Below are positions 1 through 8,933 of a DNA stretch of 64,000 bases, one piece after another. The DNA is from Lutibacter maritimus (GTDB taxonomy: Bacteria; Bacteroidota; Bacteroidia; Flavobacteriales; Flavobacteriaceae), in contig NZ_FOZP01000005.1 in the NCBI RefSeq assembly GCF_900116115.1, forward strand, positions 1 to 64,000, given 5' to 3'. Position 1 is the first letter of the stretch, and each line of letters begins with the position of its first letter. The translations under genes and the position numbers were made by a program. A model generated the notes under the pieces. That model was not told the origin of the DNA. It worked only from the letters and a program-made list of their open reading frames with translations, and did no database searches.

Positions 1-2
1 AA

Positions 3-1043
3 ATGAGTAAAGTAGTAACATTTGGTGAGATTATGTTGCGATTATCACCACAAGGATTTTTAAGATTTTCACAAGCGGACAATTTTGATGTTGTTTATGG
101 AGGCGGAGAATCAAACGTAGCAGTTTCTTTAGCCAACTATGGTGTTTCAGTAGATTTTGTAACACGTTTACCAAAAAATGACATTGGAGAATGTGCGATG
201 ATGGAAATGCGTAAAAGAGGCGTTGGAGTAGATAAGATTGTTTGGGGAGGAGATCGTTTAGGAATTTACTTTTTAGAGACAGGCGCAGTTAGTAGAGGTT
301 CAAAAGTTGTGTATGATAGAGCACATTCATCTATGTCTGAAATTCAATTGGGCATGATAGATTGGGAGGAAGTTTTTGCTGGAGCCGAGTGGTTTCATTG
401 GACAGGCATTACTCCAGCAATTTCACAAAGTTCAGCGGATGTTTGTTTAGAGGCAGTAAAAGCAGCCAGCAAATTAGGATTAACCATTTCCACAGATTTA
501 AACTATAGAGCAAAACTTTGGAAATATGGTGGAGATAGAGAAGCAATTATGACCGAGTTAACATCGTATTGTGATGTTATTTTAGGCAATGAAGAAGATG
601 CAGAAATGCACTTTGGCATTAAGCCAGAAGGAGCAGCAGTTCAAACACACGGACATGATGTAAAGGCAGAAGCGTTTTTATCGGTTTGTCAGCAAATGAT
701 GGCGAAATTCCCAAGAGCTAAAAAAGTAATTACTACGTTAAGAGGTTCAATTTCAGCATCTCATAACACTTGGGCCGGCGTTTTATATGATGGAAAACAA
801 CTATTGCAAACACGTCAGTATCAAATTACTGATATTGTAGATAGAGTTGGAGGTGGAGATAGTTTTATGGGCGGATTGATTTACGGATTATTAACGTATC
901 CAGATGATGATCAAAACGCATTAGACTTTGCAGTAGCAGCCTCTTGTTTAAAACACACCATAAAAGGAGATGCCAACTTAGTAACTGTAGATGAAGTAAC
1001 TAAATTAATGGGTGGTGATGCCTCAGGAAGAGTAGCACGATAA
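3..1043 (+). CDS. kdgK: 2-keto-3-deoxygluconate kinase (PfkB family)
   Basis: Phosphorylates 2-keto-3-deoxy-D-gluconate to KDPG in the cytoplasm, the step feeding the aldolase encoded next. The 346-residue protein has the usual length for PfkB sugar kinases. It opens with a GEIMLRLSP strand, has the GGGESNVA glycine-rich sugar-binding segment near residue 35, and carries near residue 280 the PfkB signature in the form DRVGGGDSF, whose Asp is the catalytic base (the usual GAGD is GGGD here). Context with eda, uxaA and uxaB makes KDG the likely substrate rather than fructose or ribose. The ATG is only two bases from the window edge, so its promoter and any upstream operon partner cannot be seen. 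Confidence 0.92.
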   Translation: MSKVVTFGEIMLRLSPQGFLRFSQADNFDVVYGGGESNVAVSLANYGVSVDFVTRLPKNDIGECAMMEMRKRGVGVDKIVWGGDRLGIYFLETGAVSRGSKVVYDRAHSSMSEIQLGMIDWEEVFAGAEWFHWTGITPAISQSSADVCLEAVKAASKLGLTISTDLNYRAKLWKYGGDREAIMTELTSYCDVILGNEEDAEMHFGIKPEGAAVQTHGHDVKAEAFLSVCQQMMAKFPRAKKVITTLRGSISASHNTWAGVLYDGKQLLQTRQYQITDIVDRVGGGDSFMGGLIYGLLTYPDDDQNALDFAVAASCLKHTIKGDANLVTVDEVTKLMGGDASGRVAR

Positions 1044-1081
1044 CAAAGAAGTATTATAATTAAGTTTGGTTAAATCGGAAA

Positions 1082-1108
1082 GTTGAGTCGTAGAAAACAC
1101 GACTCAAC
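1082..1108. promoter_or_regulatory. Intergenic hairpin between kdgK and eda
   Basis: A perfect 10-bp inverted repeat (GTTGAGTCGT / ACGACTCAAC) with a 7-nt loop AGAAAAC sits in the 109-bp gap between the two genes. No T-run follows, so it is not a normal intrinsic terminator. It is more likely an RNA processing or stability element that uncouples kdgK from eda. Confidence 0.55.
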
Positions 1109-1152
1109 AATCCATTTTAAGAAAAGCTTCATTAAAAAAAGATAAATAAAAA

Positions 1153-1821
1153 ATGGCACAATTTACAAGAATAGAAGTTGCAACAGCAATGAAAGAAACA
1201 GGGATGATTCCTTTATTTTTCAGTAATGATTTAGAAGTAAGTAAACAAGTATTAAAGGCATGTTATGATGGCGGAGCAAGATTGATGGAATTTACGGCAC
1301 GAGGTGATTTTGCACACGAAGTTTTTGGAGAGTTAACCAAATATGCGATTAAAGAATTACCAGGAATGATTATGGGAGTTGGATCCGTAACCGATGCTGG
1401 CGCAGCTTCATTATATATGGCTTTAGGGGCAAACTTTATAGTAACACCTGTTTTAAGAGAAGATATCGCAGTAGTTTGTAATAGACGCAAAGTATTATGG
1501 TCACCAGGCTGTGGAACATTAACAGAAATTGCTAGAGCAGAAGAATTGGGCTGTGAAATTGTAAAATTATTCCCTGGAGATATTTACGGACCACAATTTG
1601 TAAAAGGAATAAAAGGACCACAACCTTGGACGAGTGTAATGCCAACAGGAGGTGTTTCACCTACAGAAGAAAACCTAAAAAGCTGGTTTAGTGCAGGAGT
1701 AACTTGTGTTGGAATGGGATCACAATTAATATCAAAAGAAATATTATCAAGTAAAAATTATACAAAGCTAACAGAAGATGTAAAAAGTGCTTTGGAAATT
1801 ATTGAAAAAGTAAGAAAATAA
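1153..1821 (+). CDS. eda: KDPG aldolase (2-dehydro-3-deoxyphosphogluconate aldolase)
   Basis: Cleaves KDPG into pyruvate and glyceraldehyde-3-phosphate. The 222-residue protein is a single class I aldolase TIM barrel. Glu46 in MEFTARG matches the family's catalytic Glu, the SPGCGTLTE segment is the substrate phosphate/carboxylate loop, and Lys138 in EIVKLFPG is the Schiff-base lysine. MPTGGVSP and GVTCVGMGS near the C-terminus complete the family pattern. It follows kdgK on the same strand and precedes the transporter gene by about 40 bp, so it belongs to the galacturonate unit. Some family members also act on 2-keto-4-hydroxyglutarate, but the neighbours favour KDPG. Confidence 0.93.
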   Translation: MAQFTRIEVATAMKETGMIPLFFSNDLEVSKQVLKACYDGGARLMEFTARGDFAHEVFGELTKYAIKELPGMIMGVGSVTDAGAASLYMALGANFIVTPVLREDIAVVCNRRKVLWSPGCGTLTEIARAEELGCEIVKLFPGDIYGPQFVKGIKGPQPWTSVMPTGGVSPTEENLKSWFSAGVTCVGMGSQLISKEILSSKNYTKLTEDVKSALEIIEKVRK

Positions 1822-1864
1822 TATATCCATTCTATTGAAAATAAATATAAATAAACATTTAATT

Positions 1865-3316
1865 ATGAATGAAACAACAACAACGACAAAAGCAACAAAG
1901 TATAGATGGACAATAACTGGTTTGCTATTCATGGCTACAACTATAAATTATTTAGATAGGCAAGTCCTTTCTTTAACATGGAAAGATTTTATTGCTCCTG
2001 AATTTCATTGGACCAACAATGATTACGGAAACATAACAGCTTTGTTCTCTATTTTTTATGCTGTTTCATTATTATTTGCAGGTCGTTTTGTAGATATTAT
2101 GGATACCAAAAAAGGATTTCTTTGGGCTATTGGTGTATGGTCAGTTGGAGCTTGTTTACATGCTTTTGCAGGTATTGCAACTGCAGGTTATTTAACAGGA
2201 GAATGGTTTTTAGGTTTCGAAGGTTCAAAAGAAATTATTAGTACAGTTAACGATACAGGTTTAGTAATTTCTATAAGTGTTACTTTATTTATTTTTGCTC
2301 GGTTTGTTTTAGCTTTAGGAGAAGCTGGTAATTTTCCAGCAGCAATAAAAACTACTGCAGAATATTTTCCAAAAAAAGACCGAGCTTTTTCTACAAGTAT
2401 TTTTAATGCAGGAGCAACTGTTGGAGCATTAGCTGCACCAATTTCAATTCCTTTTATTGCAAAAGCCTACGGTTGGGAAATGTCTTTTATTATTATTGGA
2501 GCATTAGGTTTTATTTGGATGGGTTTTTGGGTATTTATGTATGAAAAACCTGAAAAACACTCAAAAGTAAATGCAGCAGAATTAGAATACATTCAGCAAG
2601 ATATCATTGCAGATAGTAAAATAGAAGGATATGTTCCAGAAAGCACAAAAAAAATCTCTTTATTAGATTGTTTCAAGTACAAACAAACGTGGGCTTTTGT
2701 ATTTGGTAAATTTATGACTGATGGGGTTTGGTGGTTTTTCTTATTCTGGACACCAGCTTATTTAAGTTCAGTTTACGGAATGGATTCTGCACAAGCAGCG
2801 TTACCATTATTTGTTTTATATGCAATAACATTGCTTTCAATTATCGGCGGATGGTTACCAACTTATTTTGTAGATAAAAAAGGAATGAATCCGTATGAAG
2901 GGAGAATGAGAGCAATGTTGATTTTTGCATTTTTTCCATTATTAGCTCTAATTGCTCAACCTTTAGGACATTATACCTATTGGATTCCTGTAATAATTAT
3001 TGGAATTGCAGGAGCAGCACACCAAGCTTGGTCGGCAAATATTTTTACAACAGTGGGAGATATGTTTCCTAAAAAAGCAATTGCAACTGTTACAGGTATC
3101 GGAGGTTTGGCTGGAGGATTAGGTTCAACGGTTATTAATAAAGGTTCTGGAGTTTTATTTGATTTTAGCGAAAGTACAAATATGGCGTTTATGGGATTTA
3201 AAGGAATTGAAGCAGGGTATTTTATAATCTTTTCAATATGTGCTGTTTGTTACTTAATAGGTTGGGTGGTTATGAAAACTTTAGTCCCAAAATACAGACC
3301 AATTACAGATTTATAA
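1865..3316 (+). CDS. MFS hexuronate transporter (ExuT-like)
   Basis: A 12-helix major facilitator of the anion:cation symporter group that would carry galacturonate or another hexuronate across the inner membrane. After a short T-rich cytoplasmic tail the first helix leads into NYLDRQVLS, the signature of ExuT and related sugar-acid porters. A second recognisable segment is the GEAGNFPAA stretch near residue 150. I start it at the ATG at 1865 (483 aa); the frame extends ten codons upstream to a TTG at 1835 without a plausible protein. The genes on both sides are galacturonate catabolism, so the substrate assignment rests on family plus context. Confidence 0.88.
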   Translation: MNETTTTTKATKYRWTITGLLFMATTINYLDRQVLSLTWKDFIAPEFHWTNNDYGNITALFSIFYAVSLLFAGRFVDIMDTKKGFLWAIGVWSVGACLHAFAGIATAGYLTGEWFLGFEGSKEIISTVNDTGLVISISVTLFIFARFVLALGEAGNFPAAIKTTAEYFPKKDRAFSTSIFNAGATVGALAAPISIPFIAKAYGWEMSFIIIGALGFIWMGFWVFMYEKPEKHSKVNAAELEYIQQDIIADSKIEGYVPESTKKISLLDCFKYKQTWAFVFGKFMTDGVWWFFLFWTPAYLSSVYGMDSAQAALPLFVLYAITLLSIIGGWLPTYFVDKKGMNPYEGRMRAMLIFAFFPLLALIAQPLGHYTYWIPVIIIGIAGAAHQAWSANIFTTVGDMFPKKAIATVTGIGGLAGGLGSTVINKGSGVLFDFSESTNMAFMGFKGIEAGYFIIFSICAVCYLIGWVVMKTLVPKYRPITDL

Positions 3317-3344
3317 AAAATAATTTATTATTTATTAAATATTG

Positions 3345-4790
3345 ATGAAAAAATTAAATAGAAAAAATATAGGTTTAGAAAAAAAACTTCCAATTAAAAT
3401 TGTACAATTTGGGGAAGGTAATTTTTTAAGAGCTTTTATAGATTATGCAATTCAGCAATTGAATAAGAAAGTTGATTTTAATGCAGGAGTAGCTGTTGTT
3501 CAGCCAATTGAAAGAGGTTTAATACACATGCTTAATGAACAGGATGGCTTATACACACTTTTTATGAAAGGTGTGAAAAAAGGTCAAGTAATTCAGGATG
3601 TAGAGCTGATTTCTAATATTGTAAAAGGTGTAGATCCGTATTCAAATTTTGCTGAATATGTAAGTTTGGCAAAAGAACCTTCGTTAGAATTTATTATTTC
3701 TAATACTACAGAGTCTGGTATTGCTTATGTTAGTTCTGATACTATAGAAATGCAACCACCAAGTTCATTTCCTGCAAAATTAACAGTTTTGTTATTTGAA
3801 AGATTTAAGCATTTTAATGGCGATTCAAAAAAAGGACTTACAATTATTCCTTGTGAACTTATCAATCATAATTCTGAAACATTAAAAGAAATAATTCTTC
3901 AATATATAGCCGATTGGAATTTAGGTGATGATTTTAAATCTTGGTTGCTTCAAAATAATTCATTTCATAGCACATTAGTTGATAGAATTGTACCTGGTTA
4001 TCCAAAAGATGAAATTGAAAGTTATAATTCTCAATTAGATTATCAGGATAATTTAATTGTTGCTGCTGAAACATTTTTTTTATGGGTGATTGAAGGTGGA
4101 GAAGATTTAAAACAAAAATTACCATTTCATAAAACAGATTTAGATGTTAAAATTGTGAGCGATATGCAACCTTACAGAACTAGAAAGGTGCGTATTTTAA
4201 ATGGTGCGCATACTGCAATGGTTCCTTTTTCACTTCTTTACGGAAATACCACTGTAAAAGAAACTGTAGACAATAGTTTTACAAGTAGTTTTATTAATAC
4301 AGCAATTTTTAATGAAATTAATGAAACGCTAAAAATGGATAGAGATGAGTTAAATAGCTTTGCCGATGAAGTTTTAGACCGTTTCAGGAATCCATTTATC
4401 AAACATAAATTGTCGGATATTGCTTTAAATTCAATTTCAAAATTTAAAGTACGTGTATTGCCTAGTTTATTAGAATATACAGCAGTATATAACAAAATAC
4501 CTACAAATTTAACGTTCTCTTTTGCTTGTTTAATCCGTTTTTACAAAGGTGTGTGGCAAGGAAAATCATTACCAATAAATGATAGTGAAGAAATTGTTGC
4601 AGCATTTAAAGAAATTTGGAGTTTAAATGATTACAATAAAATTACCCAAGCTGTTTTAGAAAATGAAAATTTTTGGGATCAAGATTTAACAAAAATAAAT
4701 TCATTGTCAAAAGCAATTGAAATTGCCTTAAAGGAAATTGATGAAAACGGAATTGAAAATGGTTTCACTAATTTTAACAAACAATTTTAA
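3345..4790 (+). CDS. uxaB: Tagaturonate reductase (altronate oxidoreductase)
   Basis: NADH-dependent reduction of D-tagaturonate to D-altronate, the second step of the galacturonate isomerase pathway. The 481-residue protein belongs to the mannitol dehydrogenase family: IVQFGEGNFLRAF near residue 20 is its nucleotide-binding start, and the VRILNGAHTA segment near residue 285 is the conserved substrate/catalytic region, preceded by VDRIVPGYP. I use the ATG at 3345 rather than the TTG three bases earlier. It lies 28 bp after the transporter and 20 bp before uxaA, which supports co-transcription. UxaC, which would supply tagaturonate, is not in the window. Confidence 0.92.
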   Translation: MKKLNRKNIGLEKKLPIKIVQFGEGNFLRAFIDYAIQQLNKKVDFNAGVAVVQPIERGLIHMLNEQDGLYTLFMKGVKKGQVIQDVELISNIVKGVDPYSNFAEYVSLAKEPSLEFIISNTTESGIAYVSSDTIEMQPPSSFPAKLTVLLFERFKHFNGDSKKGLTIIPCELINHNSETLKEIILQYIADWNLGDDFKSWLLQNNSFHSTLVDRIVPGYPKDEIESYNSQLDYQDNLIVAAETFFLWVIEGGEDLKQKLPFHKTDLDVKIVSDMQPYRTRKVRILNGAHTAMVPFSLLYGNTTVKETVDNSFTSSFINTAIFNEINETLKMDRDELNSFADEVLDRFRNPFIKHKLSDIALNSISKFKVRVLPSLLEYTAVYNKIPTNLTFSFACLIRFYKGVWQGKSLPINDSEEIVAAFKEIWSLNDYNKITQAVLENENFWDQDLTKINSLSKAIEIALKEIDENGIENGFTNFNKQF

Positions 4791-4810
4791 AATACATAAA
4801 AGCAGTTATA

Positions 4811-6421
4811 ATGCAAAAAAAGTTAATAAAAGTACATCCATCTGATAATGTTGCAGTTGCTTTAGTAAATTTAGCTGCAGGTGAAATAGTTTCTTTTGAA
4901 AATAATTCAATTACTATTGTATCTGATGTAAAAGCTAAGCACAAAATTTCATTAACTAAATTTAATGAAGGAGATAGAATTATTATGTACGGTGTTTTAG
5001 TTGGAAAAGCAAATTGCATTATAGAAAAAGGTGATGTGCTTACTATTAATAATGTAAAACACGAAAGCGAAAAAGTATATAAAAAAACCGGTAATATAGG
5101 TTGGAGCACTCCAAATGTTGAAAAGTGGAAAGAAAAAACTTTTTTAGGTTATCATAGAGAAGACGGACAAGTTGGTACAGAAAATGTTTGGTTATTTTTT
5201 CCATTGGTTTTTTGTGAAAATAGAAATATAGAAATATTAAAAGATATTTTCGAAAAAGAATTATTAAAACAAAAAGAAAATCCTCATCAATTATTGCTTC
5301 GATCTCTAATTAATAATGGGCAGGAAGAAGCAACAAAAAGTAATAATTCAGCCGACTTTTTCGATAATATTGATGTGAAATTTATCACACATCCAGGTGG
5401 TTGTGGAGGAATTAGACAAGATTCTGAAGCGCTTGCAAAACTTTTGGCAGGTTATGTAAATAATCCGAATGTAGCTGGAGCAACGGTTTTAAGCTTAGGA
5501 TGTCAGAATTTGCAAATAGATATTTTTAAAAATGCATTAAACGCTATAAATCCAAATTCAACAAAACCCGTCCTAATTTTTGAACAACAACAAATGGGTA
5601 CGGTTGACCAAATGTTAAGTGCCATTGTTAAAGATTCATTTGAAGCAATAAAAAAAGCCAATAATATTAAAAGACAACCAGCACCATTATCTAAATTAAA
5701 TGTTGGTTTAGAGTGCGGTGGATCTGATGGATTTTCTGGAATTTCGGCAAATCCTACTTTGGGTTATACATCAGACTTATTGGTTGCATTAAAAGGGACA
5801 GCAATTTTATCTGAATTTCCAGAATTGTGTGGTGTAGAGCAAGAATTAGTTAATAGATGTGTAAATGAAGCATCTGCAAATAAATTTTTAGCTTTAATGA
5901 AAGCATTTGAAAAATCTGTTGTTGATGCAGGTTCAGGATTTGATATGAATCCTTCACCAGGAAATATTAAAGATGGACTAATTACTGATGCAATGAAATC
6001 TGCTGGAGCGGCTAAAAAAGGAGGAACTTCTCCAGTTGTTGATGTATTAGATTACGGAGAATATATTACAAAATCTGGATTAAATTTATTATGTACACCA
6101 GGAAATGATGTTGAAAGTACAACGGCCATGGTTGGTTCTGGAGCAACAATAGTTTTGTTTACTACAGGTTTAGGAACACCAACAGGTAACCCAATTACAC
6201 CAGTTATTAAAGTTTCCTCAAACACTGAATTGGCAAATAAAATGAGCGACATTATTGATATTGATACAGGTGCTGTTATTAGAGGCGAAAAAACGATTGA
6301 AGAAATGGCTGAAGAGATGCTTAATTTTATAATAGATGTGGCTAGTGGTAAAATTCAAACAAAAGCAAAAAAATTAAATCAAAATGATTTTATTCCTTGG
6401 AAAAGAGGAGTATCATTATAA
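4811..6421 (+). CDS. uxaA: Altronate dehydratase
   Basis: Dehydrates D-altronate to 2-keto-3-deoxygluconate, the substrate of the kinase encoded at the left edge. The 536 residues comprise an N-terminal SAF domain (about residues 1-90) and the large UxaA/GarD catalytic domain. Within the latter, HPGGCGG, SLGCQN and LECGGSDGFSG carry the conserved cysteines expected of the iron-dependent family. It is the last gene of the rightward unit and ends just before a strong hairpin. GarD (galactarate dehydratase) shares the fold, but the adjacent uxaB makes altronate the better call. Confidence 0.93.
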   Translation: MQKKLIKVHPSDNVAVALVNLAAGEIVSFENNSITIVSDVKAKHKISLTKFNEGDRIIMYGVLVGKANCIIEKGDVLTINNVKHESEKVYKKTGNIGWSTPNVEKWKEKTFLGYHREDGQVGTENVWLFFPLVFCENRNIEILKDIFEKELLKQKENPHQLLLRSLINNGQEEATKSNNSADFFDNIDVKFITHPGGCGGIRQDSEALAKLLAGYVNNPNVAGATVLSLGCQNLQIDIFKNALNAINPNSTKPVLIFEQQQMGTVDQMLSAIVKDSFEAIKKANNIKRQPAPLSKLNVGLECGGSDGFSGISANPTLGYTSDLLVALKGTAILSEFPELCGVEQELVNRCVNEASANKFLALMKAFEKSVVDAGSGFDMNPSPGNIKDGLITDAMKSAGAAKKGGTSPVVDVLDYGEYITKSGLNLLCTPGNDVESTTAMVGSGATIVLFTTGLGTPTGNPITPVIKVSSNTELANKMSDIIDIDTGAVIRGEKTIEEMAEEMLNFIIDVASGKIQTKAKKLNQNDFIPWKRGVSL

Positions 6422-6443
6422 TATTTATGTTTATTTTAGTTTT

Positions 6444-6475
6444 AAAGCCTTAAAAAATTAATTTTTTAAGGCTTT
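6444..6475. terminator. Bidirectional terminator between uxaA and LacI gene
   Basis: A perfect 32-bp palindrome: AAAGCCTTAAAAAATT followed directly by its complement, giving a GC-containing outer stem with A- and T-runs on both sides. It lies between the convergent uxaA and LacI genes and should stop transcription from either direction. Confidence 0.85.
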
Positions 6476-6488
6476 TTAATTATAGGGT

Positions 6489-7508
6489 TTAATTTTTTAA
6501 AGATGATTTTCTAACAAGTAATTTAGGCGGTAAAACAATTTTTTTGTGTATTTCTATGTTACTTGAATTATTTACTTGTTCTAAAAAAACACTTGCAGCA
6601 ATTTTTCCCATTTCTACTGGCGATTGATCAACTGTAGTTATAGAAAGTTCCATAAATTTTGTAAATGGCTCGTTTGAAAAACCTACAATACTAATATCAT
6701 TTGGAATATGTAAATTATGTTTTTTAATTTCTTGAATTGCCCCTAAAGCTACAAAGTCACTTGAAGAAAAAATGGAGTCTGGCGGATTTTTTAAGTTCAA
6801 CAATTTTTTAGTACTATCTTCTCCTTGTTCAACTTTGCTAATTGTTTCAATTAAGTAATTTTCATTAAATTTAATTCCATTGTCAAGCAAAGCTTGTTTG
6901 TAACCATTGCATCTATCTTTGTAAATTTCAACCGATAAATCACCAGCAAGATGTGCAATTTTTTTGCATCCTTGATCAATTAGATGTTGTGTTGCTTGAT
7001 AACCTCCATCAAAATCATTGATAGTTACACTGCTTACGCCATCAATATTTTTTTTCCTATCAAAAAAGATTAAAGGAACTTTTTTTTGAAGAATTTTATT
7101 TATGGCATCATTTTTTTCAGTTGTACCATTAATAGACATTAAAATACCATCAACCTGAGCATTTAATAACGCTTCAATATTTTGCATTTCTAAATTTTCA
7201 TCATCATGTGTTTGGCAAATGATAACTTGATAACCTTCAGGGTACAAGCATTCTTCAATACCGCGAATTACAGATGAAAAGAAATTTCTATCAATTCTAG
7301 GAACAAGAACTCCAACATTATTACTTTTTCCACTTTTTAGAGCTAATGCAAGTCTATTTTGTGTGTAATTCATTTCATTAGCAGTGTCATTTACCAATTT
7401 TCTTGTTTTCTCACTAATTTTAGGATTATTATTTAACGCTCTTGATACTGTTGCTGCAGAAATGTTAAGTTTTTTAGCAATATCGTAAATAGTTGATTTC
7501 TGGTTCAT
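6489..7508 (-). CDS. LacI-family transcriptional regulator (distal copy)
   Basis: Sugar-responsive DNA-binding protein, probably one of two repressors of the pectin locus. The 339 residues show the LacI helix-turn-helix at the N-terminus (TIYDIAKKLNI followed by AATVSRALNN) and a periplasmic-binding-protein-like effector domain with VGVLVPR at its start, the IFSSSDFVALGA segment and the C-terminal VDQSPVEMGKIA. It is clearly a paralogue of the next gene, about two thirds identical by eye, with the recognition helix unchanged, so both probably read the same operator. Its start is 82 bp downstream of the other copy's stop, on the same strand. Confidence 0.9.
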   Translation of the reverse strand: MNQKSTIYDIAKKLNISAATVSRALNNNPKISEKTRKLVNDTANEMNYTQNRLALALKSGKSNNVGVLVPRIDRNFFSSVIRGIEECLYPEGYQVIICQTHDDENLEMQNIEALLNAQVDGILMSINGTTEKNDAINKILQKKVPLIFFDRKKNIDGVSSVTINDFDGGYQATQHLIDQGCKKIAHLAGDLSVEIYKDRCNGYKQALLDNGIKFNENYLIETISKVEQGEDSTKKLLNLKNPPDSIFSSSDFVALGAIQEIKKHNLHIPNDISIVGFSNEPFTKFMELSITTVDQSPVEMGKIAASVFLEQVNNSSNIEIHKKIVLPPKLLVRKSSLKN

Positions 7509-7590
7509 TAAATAGGTGATAGTAATTTTTAAAAAGTATGTAAAAGTACTATAATTATTTTAAAAATATAGATACTGTTTTTATTTAAAA

Positions 7591-8622
7591 CTATTCGTTT
7601 GAATTTTTAGAAGATGATTTTCTGATTAGTAATTTAGGTTTTAAAATTACCTTTTTTTCAATTTTAATAGTATCGTTATTTCTAACTTGTTCTAAAAATA
7701 CTTTAGCAGTCATTTTACCCATTTCTAAAGGAGATTGGTCAACAGAAGTGATTGAAAGTTCCATAAATTTAGTAAAAGGTTCGTTTGCAAAACCCGCAAC
7801 ACAAATATCTTGCGGGATTTTAAGACCTTGTGCTTTAATTTCTTGAATTGCCCCCAGTGCAGTAAAATCACTTGATGAGAAAATAGCATCTGGAGGATTG
7901 TCCATATTTAGTAAAATTTTAGTAATTTTTCTACCTTCTTCAACCTTACTAATAGTTTCAATTACAATGCTTTCATCAAACTCAAGTCCGCTATCTAAAA
8001 TGGCTTGTTTATAACCGAGATATCGATCTCTAAAAATTTCAATTAGTCTATTGTTTGATAAATGTGCAATACGCTTACAACCCTGATTAATTAAGTGTTT
8101 TGTTGCTTCATAAGCTCCATGAAAGTCATTTATTGTTACGGTACTTACTCCATTAATATTTGCTTTTCTATCGAAAAAAATTAGCGGTACATTTTTTTTA
8201 AGAATTCTTTTAAAACTTTCGTTTTGTTCAATAGAAACATTTGAAATAGACATTAAAATTCCATCAACTTGTGCATTTAATAAAGCATCAATATTTTCAA
8301 TTTCTAAATTTTTATCATCTCTAGTTTGGCAAATGATGACATGAAAACCGTGCGGATACAATTCTTCTTCTATTCCTCTAATAACTGTTGCAAAAAAATT
8401 ACTATCTAAACGAGGAACAATTACACCAATATTATTACTTTTTCCACTTTTAAGTGCTAAAGCAAGTTTGTTTTGCTTGTAATTCATTTGTGCTGCGGTT
8501 TCCATTACTAATTTCCTAGTAGCTTCACTAATTTTAGAGTTATTATTTAATGCTCTTGAAACTGTTGCAGCTGTTATGTTTAGTTTTTTAGCAATATCAT
8601 AGATTGTTGTTTTACCGCTCAT
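7591..8622 (-). CDS. LacI-family transcriptional regulator (proximal copy)
   Basis: The second of two tandem LacI-type regulators, 343 residues. The HTH reads TIYDIAKKLNITAATVSRAL and the effector domain begins at IGVIVPRLDSNFF. Differences from its paralogue concentrate in the effector domain (for example the residues around the NDFHGAYEA segment), which would fit recognition of different pectin-derived inducers. It is transcribed divergently from the GH28-SusCD unit across a 311-bp region that contains a perfect LacI-type palindrome at 8855 and a degenerate copy at 8671, so it likely controls that promoter and perhaps its own. Confidence 0.9.
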   Translation of the reverse strand: MSGKTTIYDIAKKLNITAATVSRALNNNSKISEATRKLVMETAAQMNYKQNKLALALKSGKSNNIGVIVPRLDSNFFATVIRGIEEELYPHGFHVIICQTRDDKNLEIENIDALLNAQVDGILMSISNVSIEQNESFKRILKKNVPLIFFDRKANINGVSTVTINDFHGAYEATKHLINQGCKRIAHLSNNRLIEIFRDRYLGYKQAILDSGLEFDESIVIETISKVEEGRKITKILLNMDNPPDAIFSSSDFTALGAIQEIKAQGLKIPQDICVAGFANEPFTKFMELSITSVDQSPLEMGKMTAKVFLEQVRNNDTIKIEKKVILKPKLLIRKSSSKNSNE

Positions 8623-8670
8623 CCTAATTTTTTTTGTAAAAGTACAAATTAATATTATTTTTTTTACTGA

Positions 8671-8684
8671 TGTTATCGATTACC
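8671..8684. promoter_or_regulatory. Degenerate LacI-type operator
   Basis: TGTTATCGATTACC differs from the perfect palindrome at 8855 at two of 14 positions. It lies about 50 bp upstream of the start of the proximal LacI gene, which fits autoregulation. No experimental support; based on similarity to the perfect site only. Confidence 0.5.
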
Positions 8685-8823
8685 TTAATTAAGTAAAAGT
8701 AGATTAATTTAGATATTTAAAGCAAGTTTTATTAAAAAAAATTGTTTTAATCACTTAAAAAATTAATTGAACTATCATTTTTGTCCTATATTGAGTTAAT
8801 TTAACATTTATTTTAGAAATTGT

Positions 8824-8854
8824 TTGTTTATATGGATGTAAATATTTACTTTCG
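8824..8854 (+). promoter_or_regulatory. Promoter of the GH28-SusCD unit
   Basis: TTG at 8824-8826, a 20-bp spacer and TACTTTCG at 8847-8854 match the Bacteroidetes housekeeping pattern TTG-N(17-23)-TAnnTTTG with one mismatch. The predicted transcription start falls inside the palindrome that follows immediately. Confidence 0.55.
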
Positions 8855-8868
8855 TGTAATCGATTACA
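8855..8868. promoter_or_regulatory. Perfect LacI-type operator TGTAATCGATTACA
   Basis: A 14-bp perfect palindrome with the central CG typical of LacI-family sites, placed directly after the -7 element, where a bound repressor would block initiation. Two LacI genes with identical recognition helices are encoded next to it. The link between site and protein is inferred. Confidence 0.65.
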
Positions 8869-8933
8869 TTTATGAATGTATAAATTAAAATTATTGAAAA
8901 TTCTTGTTTAATTAAATTGTAAAATAAGTAATA

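Noticed and set aside
1835-1864. Ten-codon upstream extension of the MFS transporter from a TTG
   Set aside because: The residues do not resemble any transporter start, and an ATG at 1865 gives a normal N-terminus.
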